Below are positions 10,979-21,987 of a DNA stretch of 64,000 nt, one piece after another; the stretch's first letter is position 1, and every line of letters begins with the position of its first letter. A program made the translations under genes and the position numbers. Below the pieces are notes generated by a model that had not been told where the DNA came from, ran no database searches, and saw nothing but the letters and a program-made list of their open reading frames with translations. Source of the DNA: Lophium mytilinum. Lineage: Eukaryota; Ascomycota; Dothideomycetes; Mytilinidiales; Mytilinidiaceae. The stretch lies in assembly GCA_010093605.1 (NCBI GenBank), contig MU004192.1, forward strand, positions 4,770 through 68,769. The letters are read 5' to 3'.

Positions 10979-11406
10979 GACTGATTCTATACGAGAGTAT
11001 CTTGCTAGAATTTGGGAGAGTAATCGATCCTACCGCTAGTCAGTTATAGGGCTCCAAGCACGGCAGAAAAGAGGGCCCTTACCACAGTCGCGCAGATCTG
11101 AAGACTGCAAATTTTTAAGTCGCAGATATGTCGTAGAGCAGACGTGAAACGCTGGACTGTCCGTCTTTGACGGAATTACATTGATATCTCAACTTGTGGG
11201 GCTGAGCATCAAGGCTGAGCATCGAGGCTGCGATGGGAGCCTTCTAAAGTTCCAAGGTTTGACATGCATGAGGCGTTCAGGGCCCAATGAGATTCGCTGC
11301 GAAGCATGTTCACATCCCGGAGGCTCACGTCCAATTGACTCAGGTTGACGAATAACGCCAGTGCCAAACAACACCTTTCGAGTTTAGTCGGGATGAAAGA
11401 GAAGGT
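10979..11406. other. Intergenic
   Basis: Lies between the start of the membrane protein and the end of the pentapeptide-repeat gene. Near 11204-11228 GGCTGAGCATC is repeated, separated by two bases. Nothing else is recognisable. Confidence 0.4.
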
Positions 11407-13233
11407 TTATCGGAATCCCGTCGAAGGAGGTCGCTGAGTGGGGTTTGGTGGGCCTTGCACCGCTTTGTACGGATCCGGAGCATGCGTGGGGTAATAATTC
11501 GCATGCTGAATTGGCGGATAGTGATTAGGCGGATATTGAGTAGGAGGATATTGAGTAGGCGGATATTGAGTAGGCGGGTATTGAGTAGGCGGGTATTGAG
11601 TAGGCGGATATTGAGTAGGCGGATAATGAGTAGGCGGATATTGAGTAGGCGGATAATGAGTAGGCGGATGGTGATAAGGCGGATATTGATCAGGAGCGTA
11701 TTGGACTGGCGCATATTGAATTGGCGCGTATTGAACTGGCGCATGTTGAACTGGCGCATGTTGAACTGGCGCCTGTTGGGTTGGCGGCGGCGCATCAGCG
11801 AGAACATTGAACTGAAACCAGCAATTGCCACACAAATCATCTCGGAGATATTCCGCATATGCTTCTAAGAACATAGCACCGACGTAGCTAGTGCGTTCAA
11901 TCTGGTCGAGCAAAGAGTAAAAGTCTTGAAGGGTGCGGAGATTAATGTTGGGTATGTTTTCTGCCGACGGTTTCGTTGATGGCTGGCTGGCGGAGCGCAA
12001 ATCTGGTTGACTGGCATTCTTGTGATCAAAGGTCAACAAGGGCGAAGAAGATGGAGGTGTAGGAAAGGGCAGGCGGTTCTCGTCGTTGGCTTCTGATCGT
12101 GGCACGTTGTCATGTGATTGCGTGGGACGCTTGGACCCGCGCTGTGGTGGTGAGATAGTTGAAAGCGGGTGAAGTGGTAATGTGGCAGAATTGGATCTAC
12201 TTGCTGTGCGCATTTCATTCCACCTGGTCAGCTCGGCGACATGGCCTTCGAATATCTCAACTTGTTCCTCTGTGGCTGTTCGTGCTGCGACAAGCTTCAT
12301 AATCAAGCCCAATTCTGGATTTGTCCTAGCTCGCCGTGCCAGCGCTTTGACGACTTGGTCTGGTACTGCTTGCGCGGCAGGTATAGCTAGACTTCTAGTG
12401 TGCGTAATTGGGCTGGATACTGTAGCAAGGATGCTTTTGTGGGATGCCTGGTGTGTTGAGCTGCTGGCAGCTGTTGCGGATGTTGGCTGGTATTGCAGAG
12501 GGCCTGGGGTTTGATTGGGCATTTGGTGTGCTACGGACGCGTATGGAGTCTCATATTGGGTTGGACGTGGACAGGTCTCCACAGCCCCTTGTTGCTCCTC
12601 TGATATCGCATCAATCATAGCAACCCAAACATTCCATGATGCTTCGGTCAATTGATCCGCCTTCTCTACCAATGTCAATGCAGACTTCATCTCGAACTCG
12701 GTCTTGTATGGATGCCACTCATTTAGCCTGCTCTTTCTTCCACCCGGGCGTTGGTCCGGGTCTTCGATTGACGGATCTAGAATGCCTAACTCGTAATTGA
12801 CCTCCCAATTCTTTTCCTCGTTCGTGTTCCGTTCTGCAGTAGAGACTATCCCATCAAGCCATGAGAGGCGTTCTGCGACAAGGAACAGCTTTCGTGCATG
12901 TGGTGTAGGGATACGAACAGCGAAGCACCTTGGGCATTGGAAACGGTGGGGCCTCGTTGGGTCGGGGCTGCTGTGGAGTGCCCACCAGGAGTCGTACGGC
13001 AAGAGGGTGAGAGGATAGGGGACCGAGTGGAAGTCTGTGCCAACCCTTGAGTTTGGATGGTTGTTGTGTTTGATCAAAGGCAGATAGGACTGCCAGGCGT
13101 GCTTCCTCGGTGCGGTTTGCGGGTCTTGTTCCTGGTGTTGACGCTTGCGGGGTGGTTCTTCAGTAGAGACAGACAGGCGAGGGGCTTTGGGAGGCGGCGC
13201 GTGATTCTCCCACTCCGCCCGGCGTTTTAACAT
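11407..13233 (-). CDS. Low-complexity nuclear-type protein with YPPTQ pentapeptide tail
   Basis: Single exon, 608 residues, ATG 13233. The N-terminus is basic and proline-rich (MLKRRAEW, PPRKRQH: a plausible nuclear localisation signal). A folded segment follows at about residues 45-200 with a CPRC pair (near residue 100) and several tryptophans. The middle is serine/threonine-rich with one helical stretch (NPELGLIMKLVAARTATEEQ). The tail (about residues 486-573) is a run of about 18 pentapeptides of types QYAPV and QYPPT, encoded by a 15 bp minisatellite. The family is not recognised. It shares a 203 bp divergent promoter interval with the seryl-tRNA synthetase gene. Confidence 0.7.
   Translation of the reverse strand: MLKRRAEWENHAPPPKAPRLSVSTEEPPRKRQHQEQDPQTAPRKHAWQSYLPLIKHNNHPNSRVGTDFHSVPYPLTLLPYDSWWALHSSPDPTRPHRFQCPRCFAVRIPTPHARKLFLVAERLSWLDGIVSTAERNTNEEKNWEVNYELGILDPSIEDPDQRPGGRKSRLNEWHPYKTEFEMKSALTLVEKADQLTEASWNVWVAMIDAISEEQQGAVETCPRPTQYETPYASVAHQMPNQTPGPLQYQPTSATAASSSTHQASHKSILATVSSPITHTRSLAIPAAQAVPDQVVKALARRARTNPELGLIMKLVAARTATEEQVEIFEGHVAELTRWNEMRTASRSNSATLPLHPLSTISPPQRGSKRPTQSHDNVPRSEANDENRLPFPTPPSSSPLLTFDHKNASQPDLRSASQPSTKPSAENIPNINLRTLQDFYSLLDQIERTSYVGAMFLEAYAEYLRDDLCGNCWFQFNVLADAPPPTQQAPVQHAPVQHAPVQYAPIQYAPVQYAPDQYPPYHHPPTHYPPTQYPPTHYPPTQYPPTQYPPTQYPPTQYPPTQYPPTQYPPNHYPPIQHANYYPTHAPDPYKAVQGPPNPTQRPPSTGFR
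11515..11775 (-). repeat. 15 bp coding minisatellite
   Basis: About 17-18 copies of a 15-base unit (minus strand CAATATCCGCCTACT and variants) encode the YPPTQ/QYAPV pentads of the gene at 11407-13233. The central copies are nearly identical while the flanking ones vary, as expected for recent slippage or unequal exchange. The repeat also keeps another frame open on the plus strand (ILSRR repeats), which I regard as an artefact. Confidence 0.9.
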
Positions 13234-13436
13234 AGCAGTCGAGGTGTTGAGGACGGTGACGACGTATCAATTGAAGCATGCTGACTGAAAGACGACGCGA
13301 TGTGACAGCTCAATACGAAATAAATTGGACGCGACTGCCAAGCTCCAAAATGCGGCAGGGGTCTCCGGAGATGGTGAAAACCGAGAGCTTCAAGCTTCCT
13401 CCCACCGAACTTCACCATCACGCCGACCGACCCACG

Positions 13437-14939
13437 ATGAAGCCTCAGTCCTCAACTTTTTTATCCTGCTCGTCCTGCCGAACATGCATCCTCCAAAACA
13501 CTAGGATACCCCGAACTCGCCCTCCAACCCGCCGAACTTATGTCAGGCCATCAATTGCGCCGAAACCCCTCATCGACATCAAACATATCCGCCAGAACCC
13601 AGGCCTCTACGAACAGAACTGCATTGACCGGAACTATCAATCGCAATCAAAATCATCATGGAAGATCATAGAGCTCTTCGAGCAATGGCAAGCCCTCCAG
13701 CAGAGCGCAAGAGGGCTTCGCGAACGGAGCAATGAGATACAAAAGAGGCTGAGGGACCCGGAAATTAGCAAGCAGCCTCTAATAATAAAGGCGGCATCTT
13801 TGAAAGGGGAGCTCAATGAGTTTGAGCAGAGGGAAGCGAAGCTGCAGGAGGAGATGGATGATCTGGCGCAAGATCTACCCAACCTCAGCAGTACATACAC
13901 TCCGGTCGGCGATGTCCCTGAAGTTGTGTCACACATCAATGACCACCCCGAACCGGATTCCTCGTCGTCTGATCGAGTTTGGCGGTCGCACATACATATT
14001 GGCGCGGAATTAGGCTTGATGGACTTTGCTGGGGCGGCAACTTCGTCAGGGTGGGGATGGTACTATCTGCTGAATGAAGGGGCAATGCTGGAGCAAGCTC
14101 TGGTACAGTATGCTCTAAGCGTGGCGAGGAAGAAAGGGTGGAAGGTGGTGGCGCCACCTTCAATTGTCTACTCGCACATCGCAGCAGCTTGCGGATTTCA
14201 ACCACGAGACCAAAATGGGGAACAGCAAGTGTATGCGCTCCAGCAAGCAGAGAAGGACGAAGCAAAACCGCCGCTGTCTCTAGCCGGAACAGCGGAGATT
14301 CCACTCGCAGCGATGAAGGCCAATCAGACTCTCGAGGACAAGGATCTGCCATTGAAGACGGTCGGAGTGAGCAGATGCTACAGGGCTGAAGCTGGAGCTC
14401 GCGGGGTGGACACCAAAGGACTGTATCGGGTGCATGAGTTCACGAAGGTGGAGATGTTTGCGTGGACGTTGCCGGACAATGTTAGCACGGAAGCCTTCAC
14501 GACGGCTGGAGTCCCTTCGTCGGATGTTCTTTTTGACGAGATGCTCGCTATTCAGACGGAAATACTCACGGCTTTGGGACTGCATTGCCGAGTTCTAGAG
14601 ATGCCCACGACGGACCTCGGGGCCAGTGCGACGAGGAAACGCGATATTGAAGCATTCTTTCCTTCGAGACGAGAGAAAGACGAAGGATGGGGAGAAGTAA
14701 CGTCGACGTCGACGTGCACAGATTATCAGACGAGGAGACTACAAACGAGAGTACGATTGGAGAAAGAGGGTCGCAGACTGGATTTCCCATATACCCTGAA
14801 CGGAACGGCGCTTGCGGTTCCTCGAGTACTTGCTGCTATATTGGAGAACAACTGGAACGATAACGAAATGTCAGTGACGATACCCGAGGTGCTCCGGCCG
14901 TGGATGGATGGCATGGAAAAGATTCAGAGGAGGAAATAG
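13437..14939 (+). CDS. DIA4: Seryl-tRNA synthetase, mitochondrial type
   Basis: Class II aminoacyl-tRNA synthetase charging tRNA-Ser, probably in mitochondria. I start at ATG 13437 (500 residues); an upstream ATG at 13278 would add 53 residues. The chosen N-terminus (MKPQSSTFLSCSSCRTC, then many R/T/P) resembles a mitochondrial targeting peptide. Next comes the long tRNA-binding coiled coil (about residues 45-150: IKHIRQNPGLYEQN, then KLQEEMDDLAQDLPN). Motif 2 is CYRAEAGARG...YRVHEFTKVEMF, and motif 3 is LNGTALAVPRVLAAILEN. The spacing of domains and overall length fit organellar SerRS. No intron. The gene symbol follows the yeast orthologue and is by inference. Confidence 0.88.
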   Translation: MKPQSSTFLSCSSCRTCILQNTRIPRTRPPTRRTYVRPSIAPKPLIDIKHIRQNPGLYEQNCIDRNYQSQSKSSWKIIELFEQWQALQQSARGLRERSNEIQKRLRDPEISKQPLIIKAASLKGELNEFEQREAKLQEEMDDLAQDLPNLSSTYTPVGDVPEVVSHINDHPEPDSSSSDRVWRSHIHIGAELGLMDFAGAATSSGWGWYYLLNEGAMLEQALVQYALSVARKKGWKVVAPPSIVYSHIAAACGFQPRDQNGEQQVYALQQAEKDEAKPPLSLAGTAEIPLAAMKANQTLEDKDLPLKTVGVSRCYRAEAGARGVDTKGLYRVHEFTKVEMFAWTLPDNVSTEAFTTAGVPSSDVLFDEMLAIQTEILTALGLHCRVLEMPTTDLGASATRKRDIEAFFPSRREKDEGWGEVTSTSTCTDYQTRRLQTRVRLEKEGRRLDFPYTLNGTALAVPRVLAAILENNWNDNEMSVTIPEVLRPWMDGMEKIQRRK

Positions 14940-15722
14940 TGTTGTTGATACTGTGTTATATGTCCACTCTCAAATAGGAAAAGCGAATGGACACCACTAA
15001 CGACGCTACTGCTCCACACGAAAGTAATGTCACATGTGCTCACGAAATCACGGCTCCCGAAAGTCTGCTTCAAAGTCAGTTTCTATGGTCAAGTGACTTC
15101 TTGCAAGACACACACGGATCGCCCCCATGCCTCAATATTGGTCCCGCTGCCCATTGAGCACCTCGGCATGGTCGAGCAGGCTGAAGTCTCCCTTGGCATG
15201 GCTATTAGCGGGCAACGGTTGGAGTAGCTGGGGCCTCTCTGCGACCAACCACCAGCAAGTCGCCCCCCTCAGCTGCAACCATCAACGAGCCACCCGCCAC
15301 ACCAGACGAGAGTCATCTTGAAACGCTCCACCACCACATCTACCACCACCCGCCATTGTTCCGCAGCAACTACTGGAGTCGAGTCCACGCGCATCCTCAG
15401 GAACCCCCAAGCGCGCATTCTCCCTCAGCCGACACCCTCTCTCGCGGCCGATCCAGCGACCCTCCATCCCCCATACTTCCATCCCACGCCAGCGGCCCTT
15501 GCAGACGACGTGCAGCCTGCGCGAACAACAACACCCCAGCCCTCGCCGCGTGAGAGACACATTTTTCACACTCTTCTCGCTCATTCTCGCGACCTCGAAT
15601 CTCCTTTGCGCCGCCCGGTTTCGCGACTTCGCATTTTCGGATTGCACTGCCACACCTCTCATCCGAACCGCCTCGAGCTCTGACCTTTGACTCCCGCATC
15701 GCAACCTCAACACCACAATCCT
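14940..15722. other. Intergenic, promoter of the BTB gene
   Basis: Between two plus-strand genes. The segment 15290-15720 is C-rich with a pyrimidine bias on the plus strand, common in fungal 5' UTRs. Short frames here lack support. Confidence 0.5.
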
Positions 15723-17313
15723 ATGGTCTCCTACCCCGACTCTGCCCACGGCGGGGACGCCAACTCGCGCACCCTCGCCCTCCGCCAAGCTCCCTCTGTC
15801 GCCTCGTCTCGCGCCTCACACTCCGGCTCCACCGTCCGGCGGCATCGCGGCCACCGCTCACACTTCGGAGGGAGCAGTTATGCGCCGCAGAATGAGTTTC
15901 CTGTTTTTACCCATACTGGCGATGTGGAGATCGTGGTGAAGGCTGAGAGGGGCGGGAAAGAACAGCGGTATTTGCTGCATCGCCTGATACTAGCTCAATG
16001 CTCGGGCTTCTTCGAGGCGGGAACGAGTGAGGAGTGGTCGCGGGCGCAGGGAGATGGAAACCCAAATGGAGGTAGTACGTTAGCGAGGATACCGGAGCAA
16101 AGTGGGAGCGGAGGAGGAGGGTCACAGGGGAAGAAGAGATGGAGGTATGAGTTGGATTGGGGGCAGGGCGACGATGATATTCCTATGCTTGTGCAAAAGG
16201 TTGGTGGTCTTACAATAATCTCCCTACGCCCCTCAGCCGGACACTTATTAACATGAACAGGACCCCAATACCTCCCTCTTTGGCGGATCCACCACCGTCG
16301 CCCCACCCCCCGCGCGCAACAAACCCTCCACCCCATCCACCGGCTTCTTCCGTAGCATGGCCAATTTCTCCGCCCTGAACCTCCCTTCGTCCTCCGATAA
16401 CCAGGAACCCGTCGATGAAACCCTCCGCGACTACGACAACCTCTTCCGCGTCTTTTACAATTACCCGCCCGCCCTCGACCCCATCAACATCGCAAACGCA
16501 TACGTGGAATGCAAAACCCTCCTCCATCTCGCCGACATGTACGACGCCCTCGACGTCATAGGACCGCGGGTCGATCATCATTTGTTGCGGTTTCAGGGCC
16601 GCCTCTTCAAGCAAATCGCAAAATACCCGCCCTCCTACCTCAAACTCGGCTACCTCGCGCGCTCGAAGGTCATATTCAGCGAAGCCCTTACGCACGTCGT
16701 CGGACAGTGGCCCGCTGGTCTCCCCCAGCTCCGCAATCAAACCCCCGCCGCTGTGCTGGAGCTGATTGAGGACAAAGTCGACGAGCTGGAAGAGCTCAAA
16801 CAGCGGATCGAGGGCAAGCTGTTCAGGCTCACCCTTACCACAAGTCGGGGCGAACGCGTGAATCCAGGCAACGCGTGGCTGGATTGGTTGGCGATGAGCC
16901 TGTTTAGACAGTGGGTGGCGGAGAATACGACGCCGCCGCCTGCGCCGATACTCAAATCTGCTCCGACGAACGGGGGACATTCGCGGAGTGGCTCAAGGCA
17001 ACCACAGCAAGCGACCCCGGCGGCGATAAATACGGGGCAAATATTCCGTCTACTCGGGACGGGTGGGAGCGCCTACCTCCCCCGGGACGAGCTCAAGCGG
17101 TTTTTGAAGAGCACGCCTGGGTTGAGTTATGATAGGGATACGGTGAGGCGATTTGAGAGAAGCGTGGAAGAGTTGAAGCACCTTGCCAAAGACTGCGTGA
17201 AGCCACTTATGAGGAATTTCCTAGAGTTGGATCTTGGAAGAGAAGGAGGTGGGGGCTTGCCGTATTTGACGTGCACGAAGGTTGAGGAGAGAGACTTTCC
17301 TTGGGATGAATAG
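15723..17313 (+). CDS. BTB/POZ-domain protein
   Basis: Two exons, 15723-16199 and 16261-17313, joined in phase 0 across a 61 nt intron (donor GTTGGT, acceptor GAACAG); 509 residues. The first ATG is at 15723; the frame upstream to about 15687 has no ATG. The BTB fold begins near residue 55 with GDVEIVVKAERGG and YLLHRLILAQCSGFFEAG, which matches the usual BTB core (H..vL...S.yF). It continues in exon 2 with FRVFYNYPPALDPINIANAYVECKTL (split here by a space for length: FRVFYNYPPALD, PINIANAYVECK), the alpha-helical BTB end with DMYDAL. The rest (residues about 250-500) is conserved-looking but unassigned. Likely an adaptor; partners unknown. Confidence 0.75.
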
Positions 17314-18127
17314 GTGGGTACGTGGTTCTGTGTCTTTGTTAAGGGGTGTTCTGGGATTGGAGGTAAGGATGGGACTGTTTTGATACCCTTGTGCTGTATT
17401 TGCGTCGCATTCTTCCAGGGATTGAGGTTATTAGTACGCGGGAGATGAGATACGGAGATGAGACATGAGAGTAGGGCAATCATGCTGGTCATGGAATGCC
17501 TGCGGTACGAGAATGGATAATGTTATAATTCGACATTAGTTATAACCTACAAAATAACAGGCCTTGATGTGAGTTCCATCGTCCTTCATTAAGTAAACGG
17601 CCGATCTATGCACCAGCGACGGCTTCTCAAAGAATACGGTCTTGTAGTTGAATTTACAGGGTCGGGCAATGAGTCTAGATAAACTGGTATGCCACTGCTT
17701 GGAGTACCTCCACAGATCTTCGAAGATCCGAAGGCGAAGTCGAGTTCCAAGCAGTGGAAATTGGACTGCCTCCTGACTGACTGCATGGTTAGCGGCTGGC
17801 TTAGGCCCTATGGTGATATTGAGTGAGCGGCATTGGAGCAACGTCACCTGACATCACGTTTTCCTCGCCTGTATCTTTATCCGAACCGGGGAAACTACAA
17901 CACCGCTTTGAGATCGCCAGCCAACACGCCAACCTTTACAACACTTGCTGTACACTCTTTGCTACAGGCCAGGTTTAGCTTTGCATATTTGTTCCTGCAC
18001 GCTTTCCATCGCTGTAACCTGCTGACAGTGCTATAACGCACGTTCAAAACCCTTTCGTCGGGTAAGTCAATTGTTTGCACAGATCTGCGAACCTTCTCCA
18101 GCCTCATACAGCCTCTTTCAAGACAGT
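17314..18127. other. Intergenic, 0.8 kb
   Basis: Between two plus-strand genes. A 103-codon minus-strand frame at 17536-17847 (ending HIKACYFVGYN) is the only candidate; it has no recognisable motif, and I do not call it. The last 60 bases contain GGTAAGT at 18060-18066, so an upstream non-coding exon for the next gene is possible. Confidence 0.4.
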
Positions 18128-19357
18128 ATGAATCTAAGCCTGACAAAAAGCTATCACAGACTCCATCTTCCAGTCATGGAGCCTGCAAACGACGGGGATG
18201 GCGTGCCTCACTTCACCGTCGTGGGTTCTGAGTTTGAGCATGACGACTCGCTCGTGGAGGTGATGTGCAAGGGGACGAAGCTTTACATCGAAATATTCCG
18301 AAAGGATCTACGCGGCACGCCCTTGAAGAAAGAATACGATCAGAAAGTGAAGAAGCTAATCTTGATTTCCTGGAAAGACCCTGACCCGTACGAAGAAGAG
18401 GAGATCATGCAGGATTGGATGGTCACGCCCTGCCATGCTATACTCGCAGGAATCCCCGAGCCGGCGGCCACGGAAAGCGTACTCCAAACACTCTACTTCC
18501 CGCCTGTCATGCGGGCAAGACTTACCGTTGTCGGAGGCGTACTCGTGGCGCAGAAAGTTCCAAACCGACCTTGCGCGCAAGACCACTCTCGTATGATAGC
18601 TATGGATGAAATGCCGCCCTTCGGCCGCATTCCTAGCCTAGGCGCATCTACCCTCCATCTCACCAACGACCCCCGGTACAACGATCGTGCGCCGAACAGG
18701 GTGCGGACCGCTGACAACGTCGTCCGTTTCTTCGACCCCGCTAGACGAGGCTCTTCTCAAATCCCCCGGAAGGTAGAGACAGCCTCTCGTCTCCTTGAGC
18801 TCGGCCTCTACGACCGTCTCAAAACACCCAAGATCATCGGCGTCGCCGTCTCCGACTGCGGCGAGTACGTCCTCGGACTCGTCTTCGACTTGATTCCCAC
18901 AGTCGGCTGGGACCCTAGCCTCCGCAGCTCGGAGATACACGCGCAGATTTCGGGACACGGCAAGAAGTGGGAGAGGCAAGTGGCGAATATGATCAGGCTG
19001 CTTCACGAGCACGATGTGGTGTGGGGTGATGTGCATCCGGGCAATATTGTCATCGACAAGGACCTCGATGCTTGGATTGTGGACTTCGGTGGCGGTTTTG
19101 CGCCGCAATTCATCTACTACAAGCGCAGGGAGACGAAGGAGGGAGACTGGGAGGGCTGGAACAAGATCTTTGGAGAGTGGATTCTGGATCCGGACGAGGA
19201 GTACAAGATGAAGACGATTCTGATTCTTCCGGGTGAGAAAACACCATGGCCGCGCCGAGAGGATGAGAGTAGTGAGGGTGGAAGTGATTGGAACGATGGG
19301 AGTGACGGGAGTGACGGGAGTGATGGCAGTGATGGGAATGTTGAACCGGACGATTAA
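18128..19357 (+). CDS. Protein kinase-like (RIO/aminoglycoside-phosphotransferase type) protein
   Basis: Single exon, 409 residues from ATG 18128; ATG 18176 is an alternative. The C-terminal half has a catalytic-loop-like HDVVWGDVHPGNIVID (about residues 295-310) and a metal-binding WIVDFGGG a few residues later, equivalent to the HxDxxxxN and DFG motifs of kinase-fold enzymes. No clear glycine-rich loop or VAIK lysine is visible in the N-terminal half, so activity is uncertain; EYVLGLVFDLIP may be the hinge. The tail ends in an acidic repeat of SDG. Similar kinase-like proteins are common fungal hypotheticals. Confidence 0.7.
   Translation: MNLSLTKSYHRLHLPVMEPANDGDGVPHFTVVGSEFEHDDSLVEVMCKGTKLYIEIFRKDLRGTPLKKEYDQKVKKLILISWKDPDPYEEEEIMQDWMVTPCHAILAGIPEPAATESVLQTLYFPPVMRARLTVVGGVLVAQKVPNRPCAQDHSRMIAMDEMPPFGRIPSLGASTLHLTNDPRYNDRAPNRVRTADNVVRFFDPARRGSSQIPRKVETASRLLELGLYDRLKTPKIIGVAVSDCGEYVLGLVFDLIPTVGWDPSLRSSEIHAQISGHGKKWERQVANMIRLLHEHDVVWGDVHPGNIVIDKDLDAWIVDFGGGFAPQFIYYKRRETKEGDWEGWNKIFGEWILDPDEEYKMKTILILPGEKTPWPRREDESSEGGSDWNDGSDGSDGSDGSDGNVEPDD
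19297..19340 (+). repeat. 9 bp coding microsatellite (GSD repeat)
   Basis: Tandem GGGAGTGAC/GGGAGTGAT units encode four to five DGS/SDG triplets at the C-terminus of the kinase-like protein. Confidence 0.8.
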
Positions 19358-19800
19358 AATGGTGTAGATATGTCGTTGCTGGAATGTAGCTGTAGCGGAC
19401 TACCCTCTAGAGTGTTAGTGAACATTCGTAGCGCGATGGTCACACTGGCACAAACGGTATAGTCTTACTACGTAGTCACGGATGATACAGCTCCGATATC
19501 TGGCTCAGAAACGGAAGGCTAAGCAAATTATCCACCTTATTGTCAACAAAGCTTGGCCAACTGCGAGTCTAGTAGGTCATTCACCACAAAGTCACGTCCT
19601 CGTACTAATAGGAGCACTTTTAGGGGTTAGGCGCCGACACGGTCTGAATCATCATGGCTGTTCAAGTCACTTAAGTAATCCTTGGTAATATTTTAGACCG
19701 GCTACATTTATTGAATAAACCTTCATAGACATGTGCTCAAGACATTTACCACCCATCTAGCACGGCGATAACCACACGAACAGTAGACATTCCTTTTATT
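19358..19800. other. Intergenic between kinase-like gene and pseudogene
   Basis: Convergent 3' ends of the kinase-like gene (plus) and the decayed gene at 19801-21520 (minus). Nothing recognised. Confidence 0.4.
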
Positions 19801-21520
19801 CTAGCTTGACTCAGAATCCGCGTCGCTTTGTCCCAATTCCTCATCTAGGCCATTGCCCAAGATCTAATATAAATTGTACCCGTCAAGCACCGACCGACAT
19901 GAAGATTCCTCACTCGACGGAGTGGAGACCCCCGTTTTGATTGGTCTGAGCCAAGGCTTGGATTCTTCTTCGACCGGTTCCTGGGGGGCGGTGCCCTTCA
20001 CCTCATTCAAATGCACCTTAACGATGTCGAAGGCTAGCGTGAGCTTGGAACACCAACTCCCGTTCGCATCTTACGTCTGCAAGGCACGCCAAGCACTCGG
20101 CCTATTCCAGCGGGGAGTGCACTCAACGCGTTGACCGAAGTCCCGGCCGTGAGGGTCGAAGATGTCATTCAGGTCGTAAAAGCACGGCTCCCCTTCCACG
20201 TCGTTGGTGTCTCGTTCTCCGTCGATCAAGACCTCGCCACGCGCTTTTTGGAAGTAGCCCTCTTGACTCTCAACTGTGTCTTCTAGGTCGCGGATGCGAT
20301 GTTTAAGAACCTTTTCCCAAGAATTCCAACCAGACCCAGGCTCTTCTTTGGTAATCTGCTGGAGGTCGAAACACCGAAGTGCGTCTTCAACGGTGATATG
20401 AGGGATCGCGTTCCTTTCAAGGCCCGGACTTGACTCTCGTCATAATCCGGAAAACTGTCTTTAAACTCTTCGCTGCCAGGGATGGGATATGCTTCAAAGA
20501 TAGCCTTTACTAGAGGTAGGTCGTGGCCAGGAACACGACCAATCGACGGGGGAAGTTCATCTACGTGACCCACGGGGGCTCCGAAGCCTGCTGGAGGTGA
20601 GACAAGACTCACAACACCTAACTTGAGAAACAAGACTAAAGCCTCTTCGTAATGCCGGCCTGCTCGTCCGATAAGGTCTGGGTATGACTTTCCGACTGCC
20701 GGCGTATTATCGCTCCAGACTGCTGGCCCATGTGTTTGAGTCTCCACTAGGCATTCAGGGACCAAGAACCTGCATGGATCTACCAAATGATGGAAAACGA
20801 AGTCCTCGCTGTGTTGATCCACTCCTTTTGTTCCTGTGAAGGCTCTTCGTAGATACCACCACATTTCGAGTCCGGTTCTTCAAAATCGCCGCGCTCAGCT
20901 AACGCTTTATCCTTGGAGGGCTAGCGACAGCATCTCCAGAGATCGGGGCGGATTGGGTAGCGATAGAGGTCGATCCAACAGCGGGAGAGGCGCTAGACGG
21001 GGCAGGCGCAGAGAGCTTCGCGGAGAACCTTGAAGTTTCTGCAGTTTTTGGCACCGGTAGCGCCGGGGAAGTTGCGATGCTGAAGAGTGCGAAGTAGGAT
21101 CAAGCTTTAATGCTCCGATGTCAGGAATGAACAACGAGCCGATAGACTTGCCGGAGGTCGTATTGGATGCAAAGGCCGAAAATTGTGGCAGTTGCTTTAG
21201 GTCACTCGAGATTGGCCTCGGGGTGCCAAAGGCGGATAGGGCAGCAGCACTAGCGTCCGACGGCGGCTTTTTGGCACTGTCATCTGGCCTCGGGGTGCTG
21301 AAGGTGGATGCAGTAGCAGGGCCATCGAATGGTAGTGGCCACACCTTCCTCTTGGCAGGCAAAACTGAGCTTGTAGAGTTCAAAGCGGGTGGTGTAACAC
21401 TACCAGAACCTTGCAGCGGCTTTTGGCCCTTGAAACTGACCTCGGGGTTTTGAAGACGCGTAGAGCAGCAGCACCAGCGCTCGTGTCATCCTCAGCCGGT
21501 GGTATAGCTGAGTCCGCCAT
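19801..21520 (-). pseudogene. Decayed gene of unknown family
   Basis: On the minus strand coding-like protein sequence runs from ATG 21520 (MADSAIPPAEDDTSAG) to a final stop at 19801-19803, but it switches frame several times. Changes lie near 21450 and 21060 (either could instead be an intron), near 20912, 20790 and 20430. Two stops interrupt the last frame, TAA at 20073-20071 and TAG at 19866-19864. Both stops would be CAA/CAG before a CpA-to-TpA change. The N-terminal part has TPRP-type repeats (FSTPRPDDSAKK, FGTPRPISSD). The middle contains VETQTHGPAVWSDNTP, and the end is acidic (EELGQSDADSESS). I recognise no family. The frame quality on each side of the breaks argues for a recently lost gene rather than chance frames; sequencing error or introns could explain some breaks but not all. 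Confidence 0.6.
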
Positions 21521-21987
21521 CTCGGAGGTCTGTCGTCCGTGAATGGTAGTTATGTGAGATCGGCGTTAAGAGAGTGAGGACTTGCGGCAGCCCGAACTGA
21601 GGGTCAAGCAGTAGAGTGAGCACGGCGATTTACCGACCGGATGGATAGCGAAAGGATAGGCGGATATTGAGACCGCGAATGGCCGAAACTCGAAACGAAT
21701 GCAGTCGTATCCTACGTAGGGTACAGCCAGATCAATGTACGGATAACCGCTGGATGGAATGCGTGCTTTGTGGATAGTAGTGGATGCAATGTTGATTTGA
21801 TGCGTTCTGTTGGAGAGATTCTATGTCGGGAAGAACAAATGGGGGGCGTTGGCTCCCTCCGGCATGCGGATGGAAGGTGCTGTCCATAGCACGTATGTTA
21901 ATTGAAAAAACCAAATGTGTTGCAGCCCGCCGAAAAAGCGTGAAGCAGGTAGATATGAATTGAATGTGGTAGCGAGTCGACTCGAGA
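21521..21987. other. Intergenic
   Basis: Between the pseudogene and the FAD monooxygenase. It contains the 10-base palindrome CCTACGTAGG at 21711-21720, which recurs at 55258-55267. No gene. Confidence 0.4.

Noticed and set aside
11455-11868. 137-codon plus-strand frame with ILSRR repeats
   Set aside because: It is the antisense reading of the 15 bp minisatellite; a period divisible by three keeps all frames open.
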